This document shows, in pieces, positions 7,214 through 14,562 of a stretch of 21,018 nucleotides of DNA. The stretch is from NCBI GenBank assembly GCA_945871455.1, contig CAMBXJ010000016.1:1-21018 (forward strand). Reading direction: 5' to 3'. Each line of letters opens with the position of its first letter. Position 1 is the first letter of the stretch. Source of the DNA: Asaia bogorensis. GTDB lineage: Bacteria; Pseudomonadota; Alphaproteobacteria; Acetobacterales; Acetobacteraceae. Both the position numbers and the translations under genes were made by a program. The notes below the pieces were generated by a model. It worked only from the letters and a program-made list of their open reading frames with translations. It searched no databases and was not told the origin of the DNA.

Positions 7214-8488
7214 CTATCGCTTCGCCCGCCTTGCCGGCTTCTTCGCCGACACGGCAGGGGCGAGCGACTGTCCGGTGATGCGCTCGATTGTCGCCTCATA
7301 GTTGGCCAGGTAGTCCGTCATCGACAGATTCTGTTCGGCATAGCGGCGCGCGTTGGTCCGAAGCTTGCGGTCGAGCGCCTTGTTCTCCATCAAACCGACG
7401 ACCTTGTCCGCCAAACCCGGTGGATCGAAAAACGATGCCAGCAGACCGGTCTGGCCATCCTTGATGAATTCCGCCACCGGTTGCGAATCGCTGCCGACGA
7501 TCGCACAGCCCATCGCCATGGCTTCCCGCAACGACCAGGACGCAACGAACGGATATGTCAGGTAGATATGCGCGTCCGAGCGTTTGAGCAACGACAGATA
7601 GACGTCGTAGGTCACCCGTCCCGGGAACGCGACCCGGCTTAGGTCGACGCGGCTGCCGACCTCCTTCATCATCAGTTCGCGCCAGGTTCCGCCGCCGTGC
7701 GGCATGATGCCGTAGCTGACGCCGTCGCTGCCGATCATCACCACCTTCAGATCTTTTCGGGCGGCATGCAGATGCGGCAGCGTCCGCATCATCAGATGGA
7801 AGCCGCGATAGGGCTCCAGATCCCGGGACACATAGGTCACCAGCTTGTCGGTCGGTTCGATCGTCATGTCGCCGATCTTCAATGGCGCCTTCCGGGCGAT
7901 CGGATCTGGTTTGCAGATATCCAGATCGACGCCTTCCCAAAGCAGATCGATGCGCGAATGGGCCCATTTCGGATAGGTCGACAACTGCCATCGCGTGGGT
8001 GTGTTGCCGTACTGCTCCAGATTGAGCGCGATGTGGTTGATGGCGTTCTTCGCCCGGATTCGCGGGAAGTCCAGAGTGTCGGTCGGGAATTCGGGATCGA
8101 ATCCCACATCCGCTCGATACGGGTCGTAATAGAATTCGAAGTAGCCCAGCATTGGCACTTTCGGCCAGACATCCACGAGGTTGAGCATCTCGCCCCAGCC
8201 ATGATGGCCGATGATGATATCGGGATTGTATCCAAGCCGCTTCAGGTTGAAGGCCGTCTTCCACACGACTTCCGCCCGTCGCACGCCGGTATCAAGTTCA
8301 TGCGCGGCGATATGGGTTTCCGGCCCGGCTTTCGGGGGCTTCATGTACGGCACCTTGCGGACGCCTGGAATGACGTTGGCGTTCGGCTCGGTGATGAAGA
8401 CGATATCATGCCCACCGGCCGCGATCAGATGGCGGACGATATGCAAGAACTGCCCGGGGAAGTTCTGGTGGACGAACAGGAATTTCAC
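7214..8488 (-). CDS. GT4-type glycosyltransferase
   Basis: A retaining GT-B fold glycosyltransferase, 424 residues, probably cytoplasmic or membrane-peripheral and acting on an envelope or extracellular polysaccharide. The N-terminal domain opens with MKFLFVHQNFPGQFLH and contains PDIIIGHHGWGE. The nucleotide-sugar domain contains VTYVSRDLEPYRGFHLMM (217-234), VVMIGSDGVSYG, and ASWSLREAMAMGCAIVGSD (316-334), the GT4 Glu-containing donor loop in which the first Glu of the usual EX7E pair is not evident. The C-terminus ends in a short basic tail (KKPARRAKR). Start is GTG at 8488 with only a weak Shine-Dalgarno and a possible near-leaderless promoter. It lies downstream of the exporter cluster but is set apart by 209 nt holding a strong hairpin. 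Sugar donor and acceptor are unknown. Confidence 0.88.
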   Translation of the reverse strand: MKFLFVHQNFPGQFLHIVRHLIAAGGHDIVFITEPNANVIPGVRKVPYMKPPKAGPETHIAAHELDTGVRRAEVVWKTAFNLKRLGYNPDIIIGHHGWGEMLNLVDVWPKVPMLGYFEFYYDPYRADVGFDPEFPTDTLDFPRIRAKNAINHIALNLEQYGNTPTRWQLSTYPKWAHSRIDLLWEGVDLDICKPDPIARKAPLKIGDMTIEPTDKLVTYVSRDLEPYRGFHLMMRTLPHLHAARKDLKVVMIGSDGVSYGIMPHGGGTWRELMMKEVGSRVDLSRVAFPGRVTYDVYLSLLKRSDAHIYLTYPFVASWSLREAMAMGCAIVGSDSQPVAEFIKDGQTGLLASFFDPPGLADKVVGLMENKALDRKLRTNARRYAEQNLSMTDYLANYEATIERITGQSLAPAVSAKKPARRAKR

Positions 8489-8504
8489 GGCAAGGCAGCC
8501 CTAT

Positions 8505-8534
8505 CTTATCGCGACGGGACTCGGAATGTCCCAA
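8505..8534 (-). promoter_or_regulatory. Candidate promoter of the GT4 gene
   Basis: On the minus strand TTGGGA (8529-8534) and GATAAG (8505-8510) are 18 nt apart. The start point would lie only about 10 nt before the GTG, i.e. a near-leaderless transcript, which fits the weak Shine-Dalgarno. A gggac-N7-gtccc inverted repeat (8516-8532) overlaps the -35 box and spacer. Confidence 0.25.
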
Positions 8535-8646
8535 TGTCGCCCAATCCAATCCGTCGCACAGGCCCTCGCGGCCCCGACGCTCGGCGTCCGGACACGGCTT
8601 CCGGTCCGGAGGTCCGGCGTGCTCCGGGTGGCATTTCGTGACTGTA

Positions 8647-8685
8647 ACGGGCGGACGTAATTTGAAATCGATCCTGTCCGCCCGT
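8647..8685 (-). terminator. Strong stem-loop just after the five-gene exporter/glycosyltransferase run
   Basis: Arms acgggcggac (8647-8656) and gtccgcccgt (8676-8685) are perfect 10-bp reverse complements with a 19-nt AT-richer loop. The hairpin begins 12 nt past the stop codon at 8698. No T-run follows on the minus strand, so it may be a non-canonical terminator or an mRNA 3' stabiliser. Confidence 0.5.
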
Positions 8686-8697
8686 CGCAATCGGATG

Positions 8698-9693
8698 TCA
8701 GCGACGGGTAGTCCGTGCCGGCGTCTTGGGCTTCGCGGGCGATTTCGCCGCGGCTGTCCGGGTGGCAGCCTGTTTCCGGGGCGCTGGCACCTTTGCTCCG
8801 ACCGCACCGCGCGGACGGATTTCAATCCGGAAGGATTCCAGCGCTGCCAGACTATCAGCTTCGCAGGCCTGTCCCGCAGGTGTCGGGCCGACCGCGGTGC
8901 CATCGACGAAGGTCGCCGAGTATTCACAGTCGAAATTATCCGCGGCGTCGCCTTTCAGGCGGATATTGATGCCCAGCAGTGGCAGCGCCATGCCGCGGCT
9001 GCCGCAGAAATTGCCGCCATCGACCCAGGGGGACAGCCAGCCCCGGCCGAGAACGGCCTGGTACTCGATGTCGCCAGACTCGATCATGTCGGTGGGCTTC
9101 AGGCCGAAGCCCTCTATCCACATCTTGCTGTCGCGCGTTCCCACCCATTCGCCCAGGGTGCCGCCGACGTCGCCGGTTTGCTGGATATGGGCAATGACTT
9201 CCGGGTCTTCCCCGGGCATGACGGGCTGTCCGGCGGCGGCCGGAGCCTTTGCCGGGGCCGCGGGCACATCCCCGGACATGGGTTCGTTGCTGAGCCGCAT
9301 GACCTGCAGGCGAGGCGCCGATTCCGGTCCGTGGTGGGAAGATTGGTAGACGGTAACCAGTATCTGCGCGACCGGATCGTTGACCCGCACCAACGCGGCC
9401 GCGCCGTCCAACCAACCATCGGCGGTGAAGGTTGCGATGGATACGGCGGACGCGGCGGAGCCTGGGGATCGGGTGATACGCACACCGGGCAAGCCGGTCA
9501 CCGGATCGGCCGGCGTGGCACCGGGTGCCGGGAACACGCAGAAAACCCCATGTTCCAACGTCATCAGATGACCGGAAACGCGGAGTTCGGAAACACGACT
9601 GCGGGCGGTTTGCTCGGCCGCCGGATCGGCATCGGGTTGGGTGGCGGGATTGGCGGCGGGGTTGCTCAGTACCGCGCTGGCGGCTTCGGACAT
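8698..9693 (-). CDS. Uncharacterised protein with three ChW-like modules
   Basis: A 331-residue protein of unknown function. Residues 1-35 are Ala/Pro-rich and lack a Sec signal peptide. Residues about 36-135 look like an all-beta domain (SGHLMTLEHGVFCVFPAPG, then DPVAQILVTVYQ). After an Ala/Pro linker come three stretches that fit the ChW (clostridial hydrophobic with conserved Trp) repeat pattern: 168-200 (HIQQTGDVGG...GTRDSKMWIEGFGL), 208-246 (IEYQAVLGRGWLSPWV, then FCGSRG...LLGINIRL) and a weaker one at 254-293. The tail from 300 is Lys/Pro/Ala/Arg-rich. Start ATG 9693 has a weak GAGCGAG upstream; an in-frame ATG at 9726 forms TGATG with the upstream stop and would add 11 residues. It is the last gene of the exporter run, which makes it a candidate exported or glycosylated product (inference). 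Confidence 0.8.
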   Translation of the reverse strand: MSEAASAVLSNPAANPATQPDADPAAEQTARSRVSELRVSGHLMTLEHGVFCVFPAPGATPADPVTGLPGVRITRSPGSAASAVSIATFTADGWLDGAAALVRVNDPVAQILVTVYQSSHHGPESAPRLQVMRLSNEPMSGDVPAAPAKAPAAAGQPVMPGEDPEVIAHIQQTGDVGGTLGEWVGTRDSKMWIEGFGLKPTDMIESGDIEYQAVLGRGWLSPWVDGGNFCGSRGMALPLLGINIRLKGDAADNFDCEYSATFVDGTAVGPTPAGQACEADSLAALESFRIEIRPRGAVGAKVPAPRKQAATRTAAAKSPAKPKTPARTTRR

Positions 9694-9725
9694 ACTTTGG
9701 TCTCGCTCTATTTTGGGGCGTGGCA

Positions 9726-12700
9726 TCACAAGGTGTGTATGACACCGGGAGATTTATCGGAAGACGGAACAGTTCGCGCGTGGGTTCGGTTAGCGAAAGC
9801 GGTTGATGATGCCGTACTGGCAATTAACACGTCGTTAATAGCACCCGCGGATAGGTGCAGCGGAAGAAGAATTCCACGGCCGGTGTCGCGAATCCGCTCC
9901 GCCGGTGCGCCGAGATCGAACGCGGCCACGCGCAATCCGGCGCGCCACAGGTCCGACAGGGTCATGCACCAGGTTTCCGGCCAGATGGAGGGCAGGAATC
10001 CCAGGCTGGGTTGCTGGGCTTCGATCAAGCCCACGGCCTCCTCCGGCGCGTAGGTACCGGTGACGAACACCCGTCCCGTCGCCAGCATGCGGGCGTCATC
10101 GGTGGTGCTGCCGACGACAACGAACTCCAGATCCAGGGCGCGATCCGCGGCGTTGCGGGCGCAGGCCAGCAGGACATCGTAGCCTTTGTGCAGTCCGATC
10201 CCACCCAGCACGCAGACCCGCGGCCGACCCGCCGGACGGAATGGCGGCTTGGGGCGCCATGCGATGGCGATGTCGTCCTCATGCGGCACGATGTCGGGCA
10301 CGATTCCAGGAAAATGGCGGCGGATACGGTTGGCGGCATCGCGGGACGGGGCGATGACCTGGCGGGCAGTGCGGAGAAAAGCGGCGGAACGGGTGATCAG
10401 ATCGGCGACGGTGATAGATTCGGAAAGGAACGAACCGTAATCGTCGACGCAGGATTGACAGGCTGCCCGATCCGGTTCCCCGCAGTAGCGATCCTGCCCA
10501 CCGACCAGCGAAATGCGCGGGCAAAACCAGGCGTAGTCGTGCACATGCACCTCATAAGGCACGCCCAGGCGCGCGATCAGGTCGTGGATGGCAGGGTGGT
10601 GGCCGAGGAAGTGGTGCGCCTCTACCCGGTCCGGCCGCTGGGTGCGCAGCCAGCGCAGCAGCAGCTGCAGTTCGCCGGGCATACGATAGCAGAGGTTGGG
10701 GAAACCGCGATCGGCACCCTTGCCCACGACGATCGCGGATTCTCCGTCGCCCATCCGGGTGGGCCGCAGCACGATGGTTTGCCGTCCGGCCTGGTCATGA
10801 TCCCAGGCGGCCTGGGCGATGCGCTGCTCGACCCCGCCGCCCTCGTCGTGCGTGATCAGGATCGCGCTTGTCTGCCCGGGCTTGCGCGTGGATCGCCAGC
10901 GTTCCAGATCGAGGCGCCGGCGCGCGTCGGCCAAGGGGGCGGCATCGACAAAATCCTGGACCAGCCGGTCGTAGCCGGGGTGCAGGCGGTTCAAAATGTC
11001 CTGGTTCCGGGCGCGGAGATGAATCGCCGACGCGCCGAACGACTTGCCGCTGGCATGGGCCACGAACAGGCCGGGCAGCGCGACATGGCGCCATCCAAGG
11101 CGGCGGGCGCGCAAGCAGAAATCGTTTTCTTCCCCGTATCCTTGCGCGAACACGTCGTCGCGCAGGCGCCCTGTCGCATCCAGGCAATCCCGGCGGATAT
11201 AAAGGCAGAATCCCACGCCGACGGGGATATCCACGCTGATGGTGCCGTTGGCGCGGGCTGCCTGCCGGTCCAGGGCGATGGTGCCAGCCAGGTCCGGGAT
11301 GTCGTTATCCGGTCCGGGCCCCGGATAACTCAGGATGCTGGCGTTGTTGGACAGGGGCGTGACGGTACCGATGTCGTCGGCGGCATGGGCGGCGTCTTGC
11401 AGCCGTTCCAACCAGCCGGGTGGCACCATTGTGTCGCTGTTCAGCAGCACCACGTCACGGCCGGACGCGGCCAGCATGCCGGCATTGGCGCTGCCGGGAA
11501 AACCGAGGTTACGTGGATTGCGGATCAGCCGAATACGCCGAGCGCGCGCAAGGCGGTCAAGTTCGGCGACCAATGCGGGCTCCGGCGACGCGTCGTCGAC
11601 CACGACGATGCGGTTCGGGCGACCGACAGAGACGAACAACGTGTCCAGACAGGCCAGAACCAGCGCGGTTTGCCCATGCACCGGCACCACGACGTCGATC
11701 GGACGTCGGCGGCGGTTCAGACCGATGGGCGTCGGCGGCAGGGCCGGATCGACCGGAAGCGCCGGCGGCGGAGCGAGGTCCCTTGGCGGTATGGCCGCGG
11801 CATTCGCGGGATACAGGCGGGCCAACGTCAAGGCGGCCGCCGTGGCGGCGTGTTCCTCGGCCCGTGGGATCAGCGGACTGCCTGGGAGTTCCCGGCCATC
11901 GCGTCCCCGCACATGCAGCGGTCCGCTCATCGATCGAAGTGCCTCAGCCGGTATGGAGAAGCCGCGCGGGTGCGCCAATGGTCCGGTATCGGGAATGCTC
12001 ACGTCGCGATTCGCGGCAACGATCCGCAATGGCGGTTTGCCGCTGCCGTCGTCGATGGTCAGGACCGGGTCCGTCGTCGGATCGCCGGGATGCCAGGCCC
12101 AACCTTTCAGGCCGCCGCGATCCGCCTCGATGAACCCGGCCGTGCGACCGATGGCGCGAAGGTCGATCGGGCTGCCCAGCAGGGGGCGCTGCCCGACCAT
12201 GATCTCCAATCGAGCATGCGTCGGCCAATCGGCCGGAAGCCGCGCCCCTGCTAAAGGCTGCCCGTCCAACACGATGTTCAGCGGCTCGGAACGGTACGGA
12301 TGTGCCACGATCTCGCCGGTCGCGCTCAAGCCGCACCAGCCGGCGGCCTGGATCGATTGGGCAATTCCGGCGGCGATCCCGTTCGTGTTCGACTGGTGGA
12401 TGTGCCGGCTTAGCGCCTGGCCGACGGCCTGGGCCGCGAGATCGTGCTTGCCCAATCGGCGGAGCGACGCTGCCAGACCGAGCCATGCCTCCCGGAGGTC
12501 CTGGTCGGCGGTGACGGATTCAAACAGGGTTCTGGCGCGTTGGTCGTCTCGTCCCAGACACGCGGTTGCCAGGGACAGGCGGATATTTTGATCGCGCGGG
12601 ACAAGCCGATGGGCGCGGTCCAACCATTGCAACGCGCTGACGGCATCCCCGTCCGCCATATGCTTGCGACCGCATGCGAGGGCGGCACGTGCGGCCGACG

Positions 12701-12740
12701 CAATCTCGCTCTCTTCCAGTATGGACGGCTTGGCCGCCAT
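9726..12740 (-). CDS. TPR-GT2-GT4 bifunctional glycosyltransferase
   Basis: A 1004-residue multidomain protein. Residues about 10-125 form TPR-like helical repeats (ALQWLDRAHRLVPRDQNIRL). Residues about 150-290 are a beta-rich linker domain of unknown role with GLKGWAWHPGD. A GT2 (GT-A) domain spans about 345-590: IDVVVPVHG, VVVDDASPEP (Asp382/383), the NSDT metal-site region (434-437), and GYGEENDFCLRARRLGW (534-550) with the acidic catalytic-base region. A GT4 (GT-B) domain spans about 622-975: HDEGGGVEQRIA, HVHDYAWFCPR, a Cys cluster (YCGEP...CQSC), VCVLGGIGLHKGYDVLL and WPETWCMTLSDLWRAG. No membrane helix is evident. Two donor sites suggest it adds two sugars in sequence. The ATG lies 6 nt after the Sel1 gene stop, so translation is probably coupled. 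Confidence 0.9.
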   Translation of the reverse strand: MAAKPSILEESEIASAARAALACGRKHMADGDAVSALQWLDRAHRLVPRDQNIRLSLATACLGRDDQRARTLFESVTADQDLREAWLGLAASLRRLGKHDLAAQAVGQALSRHIHQSNTNGIAAGIAQSIQAAGWCGLSATGEIVAHPYRSEPLNIVLDGQPLAGARLPADWPTHARLEIMVGQRPLLGSPIDLRAIGRTAGFIEADRGGLKGWAWHPGDPTTDPVLTIDDGSGKPPLRIVAANRDVSIPDTGPLAHPRGFSIPAEALRSMSGPLHVRGRDGRELPGSPLIPRAEEHAATAAALTLARLYPANAAAIPPRDLAPPPALPVDPALPPTPIGLNRRRRPIDVVVPVHGQTALVLACLDTLFVSVGRPNRIVVVDDASPEPALVAELDRLARARRIRLIRNPRNLGFPGSANAGMLAASGRDVVLLNSDTMVPPGWLERLQDAAHAADDIGTVTPLSNNASILSYPGPGPDNDIPDLAGTIALDRQAARANGTISVDIPVGVGFCLYIRRDCLDATGRLRDDVFAQGYGEENDFCLRARRLGWRHVALPGLFVAHASGKSFGASAIHLRARNQDILNRLHPGYDRLVQDFVDAAPLADARRRLDLERWRSTRKPGQTSAILITHDEGGGVEQRIAQAAWDHDQAGRQTIVLRPTRMGDGESAIVVGKGADRGFPNLCYRMPGELQLLLRWLRTQRPDRVEAHHFLGHHPAIHDLIARLGVPYEVHVHDYAWFCPRISLVGGQDRYCGEPDRAACQSCVDDYGSFLSESITVADLITRSAAFLRTARQVIAPSRDAANRIRRHFPGIVPDIVPHEDDIAIAWRPKPPFRPAGRPRVCVLGGIGLHKGYDVLLACARNAADRALDLEFVVVGSTTDDARMLATGRVFVTGTYAPEEAVGLIEAQQPSLGFLPSIWPETWCMTLSDLWRAGLRVAAFDLGAPAERIRDTGRGILLPLHLSAGAINDVLIASTASSTAFANRTHARTVPSSDKSPGVIHTL

Positions 12741-12746
12741 GTTGGA

Positions 12747-14525
12747 TCAGTCGCCGACGGCCCTGGACGCCTCATTGCTTTGGGGCGCGGGCAGCGAGGC
12801 CAGATCGGCACGCGCATCCTGAATGCCCTGGCCGATTGCGCGTTCGATCCAGGTCCGGGCCTCGGCAAAGTTCTGCTCCCCGGCGAGGTTGCGGGCCAGA
12901 TAGCGCCCCAGCATCATCTGTGCGTAAGGATGCCCGCGTTCCGCGGCGGCGCGGAACCAGCGTTGGGCGACGGTTCTCTGCGTCGGGACTTCATGACCGC
13001 CGCCATGCATGGCACCGACGGCGAACATCGCGCCAACATGGCCGCGTTCGGCGGCTTTTTCGAACAGTATCAGCGCACTGGGATGGTCCTTCGGGCCGCC
13101 CCGGCCGTTCAACATCATGTCGGCCAGCATCACCTCGGCGTCGATCATGCCGACATCGGCGGCTCGCTTGATCCAGGCGCGCCCTTCCTCGGGGTTTGCT
13201 TCGACGCCGCGGCCTTCGACCAGCATCCGTCCATACCAATATTGAGCGTTCACCACCCCATCGGCCGCGCGCCGCAGCCATTCGGCGGCGCGTCGGTCGT
13301 CACGTTCGATACCGACGCCTTCGGCCAGGCAGACGCCGAAATTGAAGGCCGCGATCAGATCGCCCGATGCGGCGGCCTGTTCGAACCATTCCCGCGTCCG
13401 GACGGAATCCGATTCGTCGCCGTGGCCACGCAGCAGCAGGTTGCCCAGATCGGCATGCGCATCCTTGTCGCCGGACTGGGCGGAGATGCTGAACAGGCGC
13501 GCGGCCTCATCCTGATCCCGCGGCACGCCGGCGCCCGTCAGGTACAGCATGCCGAGTGCCCTGGCGGCGCCGCGATGGTTGTTGGCCGCGACGGCGCGGG
13601 CGAACCACATGGCCGCTTCCGCGTAGTTGGGCGGGAGCTTGCCGCCCTTGGCGTAGAGGTCGCCGACCATGGCCGCCGCTTCCGGGTCCCCGGCCAGAGC
13701 CGCCCGCCGCAGCCAGGACTCGCCCTCTGTCACGTTCTGTTCCACGCCGCGGCCTTCGAGCAGCGCATAACCCCAGCGCGCCTGGGCGGAGCGGTGGCCT
13801 TTCTCGGCCGCGGCGCGATAGGAACGGGCGGCGAGGGGCATATCCCGCTCCATCCCCGCGCCGCGTTCGGCGATCACGCCATACAGGTGCAACGCCGTGG
13901 CAAGGCCCTTGTCCGCGGCCTGGCGCAGGTTCTCGATGATCAGGGCCTGGACCGCGGGGTCTTTCGAGTCCCGGGCCAGACACAGGGCATAGCCGAGTTG
14001 CCCTTGTGGGCAGCCACCTTCGGCGGAACGCTGATACCAGCGGTCGGCCTCCGCGACGTTGCGCATGGTTTCAGGGCCGGAGGTCAGCACATAGGCCAGG
14101 ACGGCCTGACCGTCGGCCGACCCGCCTTCGGCCGCCTTGCGTGCCCAGACCTCCGCCGAAACGAAGTCCGGTTCGGCGGTGTTGTTGCCGCCGAACAGGC
14201 CGGGAGACGCGTTCGACGCGGAGTCTGCGAAGCCTGCCGCCAGCCCGTGCAGGCAGAGCGTGGCCAACAGGGCCTGTGCCTCGACGTAGCCCTGCTTCGC
14301 GGCACGCTCGACCCAGCGGACACCGTCACCGCGACTGGGCGGCACACCGGCACCTTCCAGGTAGCAGCGTCCGATGCGGTATTCGGCTTCGGCGATCTTT
14401 GCCCTCGCCGCGCGGGCTAAGAACGGGAACGCAGTCTTGCGGTCACCTTTCTCGGTCAGCCGCAACGCATGGCGGAGGGCCGATTTCGGGGAGAAGCGGG
14501 CGACCAATCGGTCTGCGATGCGCAT
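12747..14525 (-). CDS. Sel1-repeat (SLR) protein
   Basis: A 592-residue protein built almost wholly, from about residue 45 to 575, of roughly fourteen 36-residue Sel1-like repeats, each with the form A...LG.LYL.G.GV..D..EA..W...AA..G. Clear examples are AEYRIGRCYLEGAGV, ARWGYALLEGRGVEQN, GMLYLTGAGVPRDQDEAARL and YGRMLVEGRGVEAN. Such alpha-solenoids act as protein-interaction scaffolds (AlgK and ExoR in exopolysaccharide systems are known SLR proteins). There is no signal peptide or membrane helix, so a cytoplasmic location is expected. Start ATG 14525 has GGTGAG about 10 nt upstream. It lies 37 nt after the HlyD-type gene and 6 nt before the double glycosyltransferase, which suggests a scaffold or regulator linking export and glycosylation; the partner is unknown. 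Confidence 0.93.
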   Translation of the reverse strand: MRIADRLVARFSPKSALRHALRLTEKGDRKTAFPFLARAARAKIAEAEYRIGRCYLEGAGVPPSRGDGVRWVERAAKQGYVEAQALLATLCLHGLAAGFADSASNASPGLFGGNNTAEPDFVSAEVWARKAAEGGSADGQAVLAYVLTSGPETMRNVAEADRWYQRSAEGGCPQGQLGYALCLARDSKDPAVQALIIENLRQAADKGLATALHLYGVIAERGAGMERDMPLAARSYRAAAEKGHRSAQARWGYALLEGRGVEQNVTEGESWLRRAALAGDPEAAAMVGDLYAKGGKLPPNYAEAAMWFARAVAANNHRGAARALGMLYLTGAGVPRDQDEAARLFSISAQSGDKDAHADLGNLLLRGHGDESDSVRTREWFEQAAASGDLIAAFNFGVCLAEGVGIERDDRRAAEWLRRAADGVVNAQYWYGRMLVEGRGVEANPEEGRAWIKRAADVGMIDAEVMLADMMLNGRGGPKDHPSALILFEKAAERGHVGAMFAVGAMHGGGHEVPTQRTVAQRWFRAAAERGHPYAQMMLGRYLARNLAGEQNFAEARTWIERAIGQGIQDARADLASLPAPQSNEASRAVGD

Positions 14526-14562
14526 GGGCGTCAGATCTCACCAGGCTGTGTGCGTTGGACGA

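Noticed and set aside
9855..12254. Plus-strand open frame of 799 codons
   Set aside because: Antisense to the TPR-GT2-GT4 gene. No recognisable domain, skewed Gln/Arg/Gly composition; the opposite strand encodes clear glycosyltransferase motifs.
12444..14420. Plus-strand open frame of 658 codons
   Set aside because: Antisense to the Sel1-repeat gene; its periodic look merely mirrors the 36-residue repeats.
12747..14525. Sel1 repeats as a DNA tandem repeat or CRISPR-like array
   Set aside because: Repetition is at protein level (36 residues) with diverged DNA; there are no identical direct repeats or spacers.
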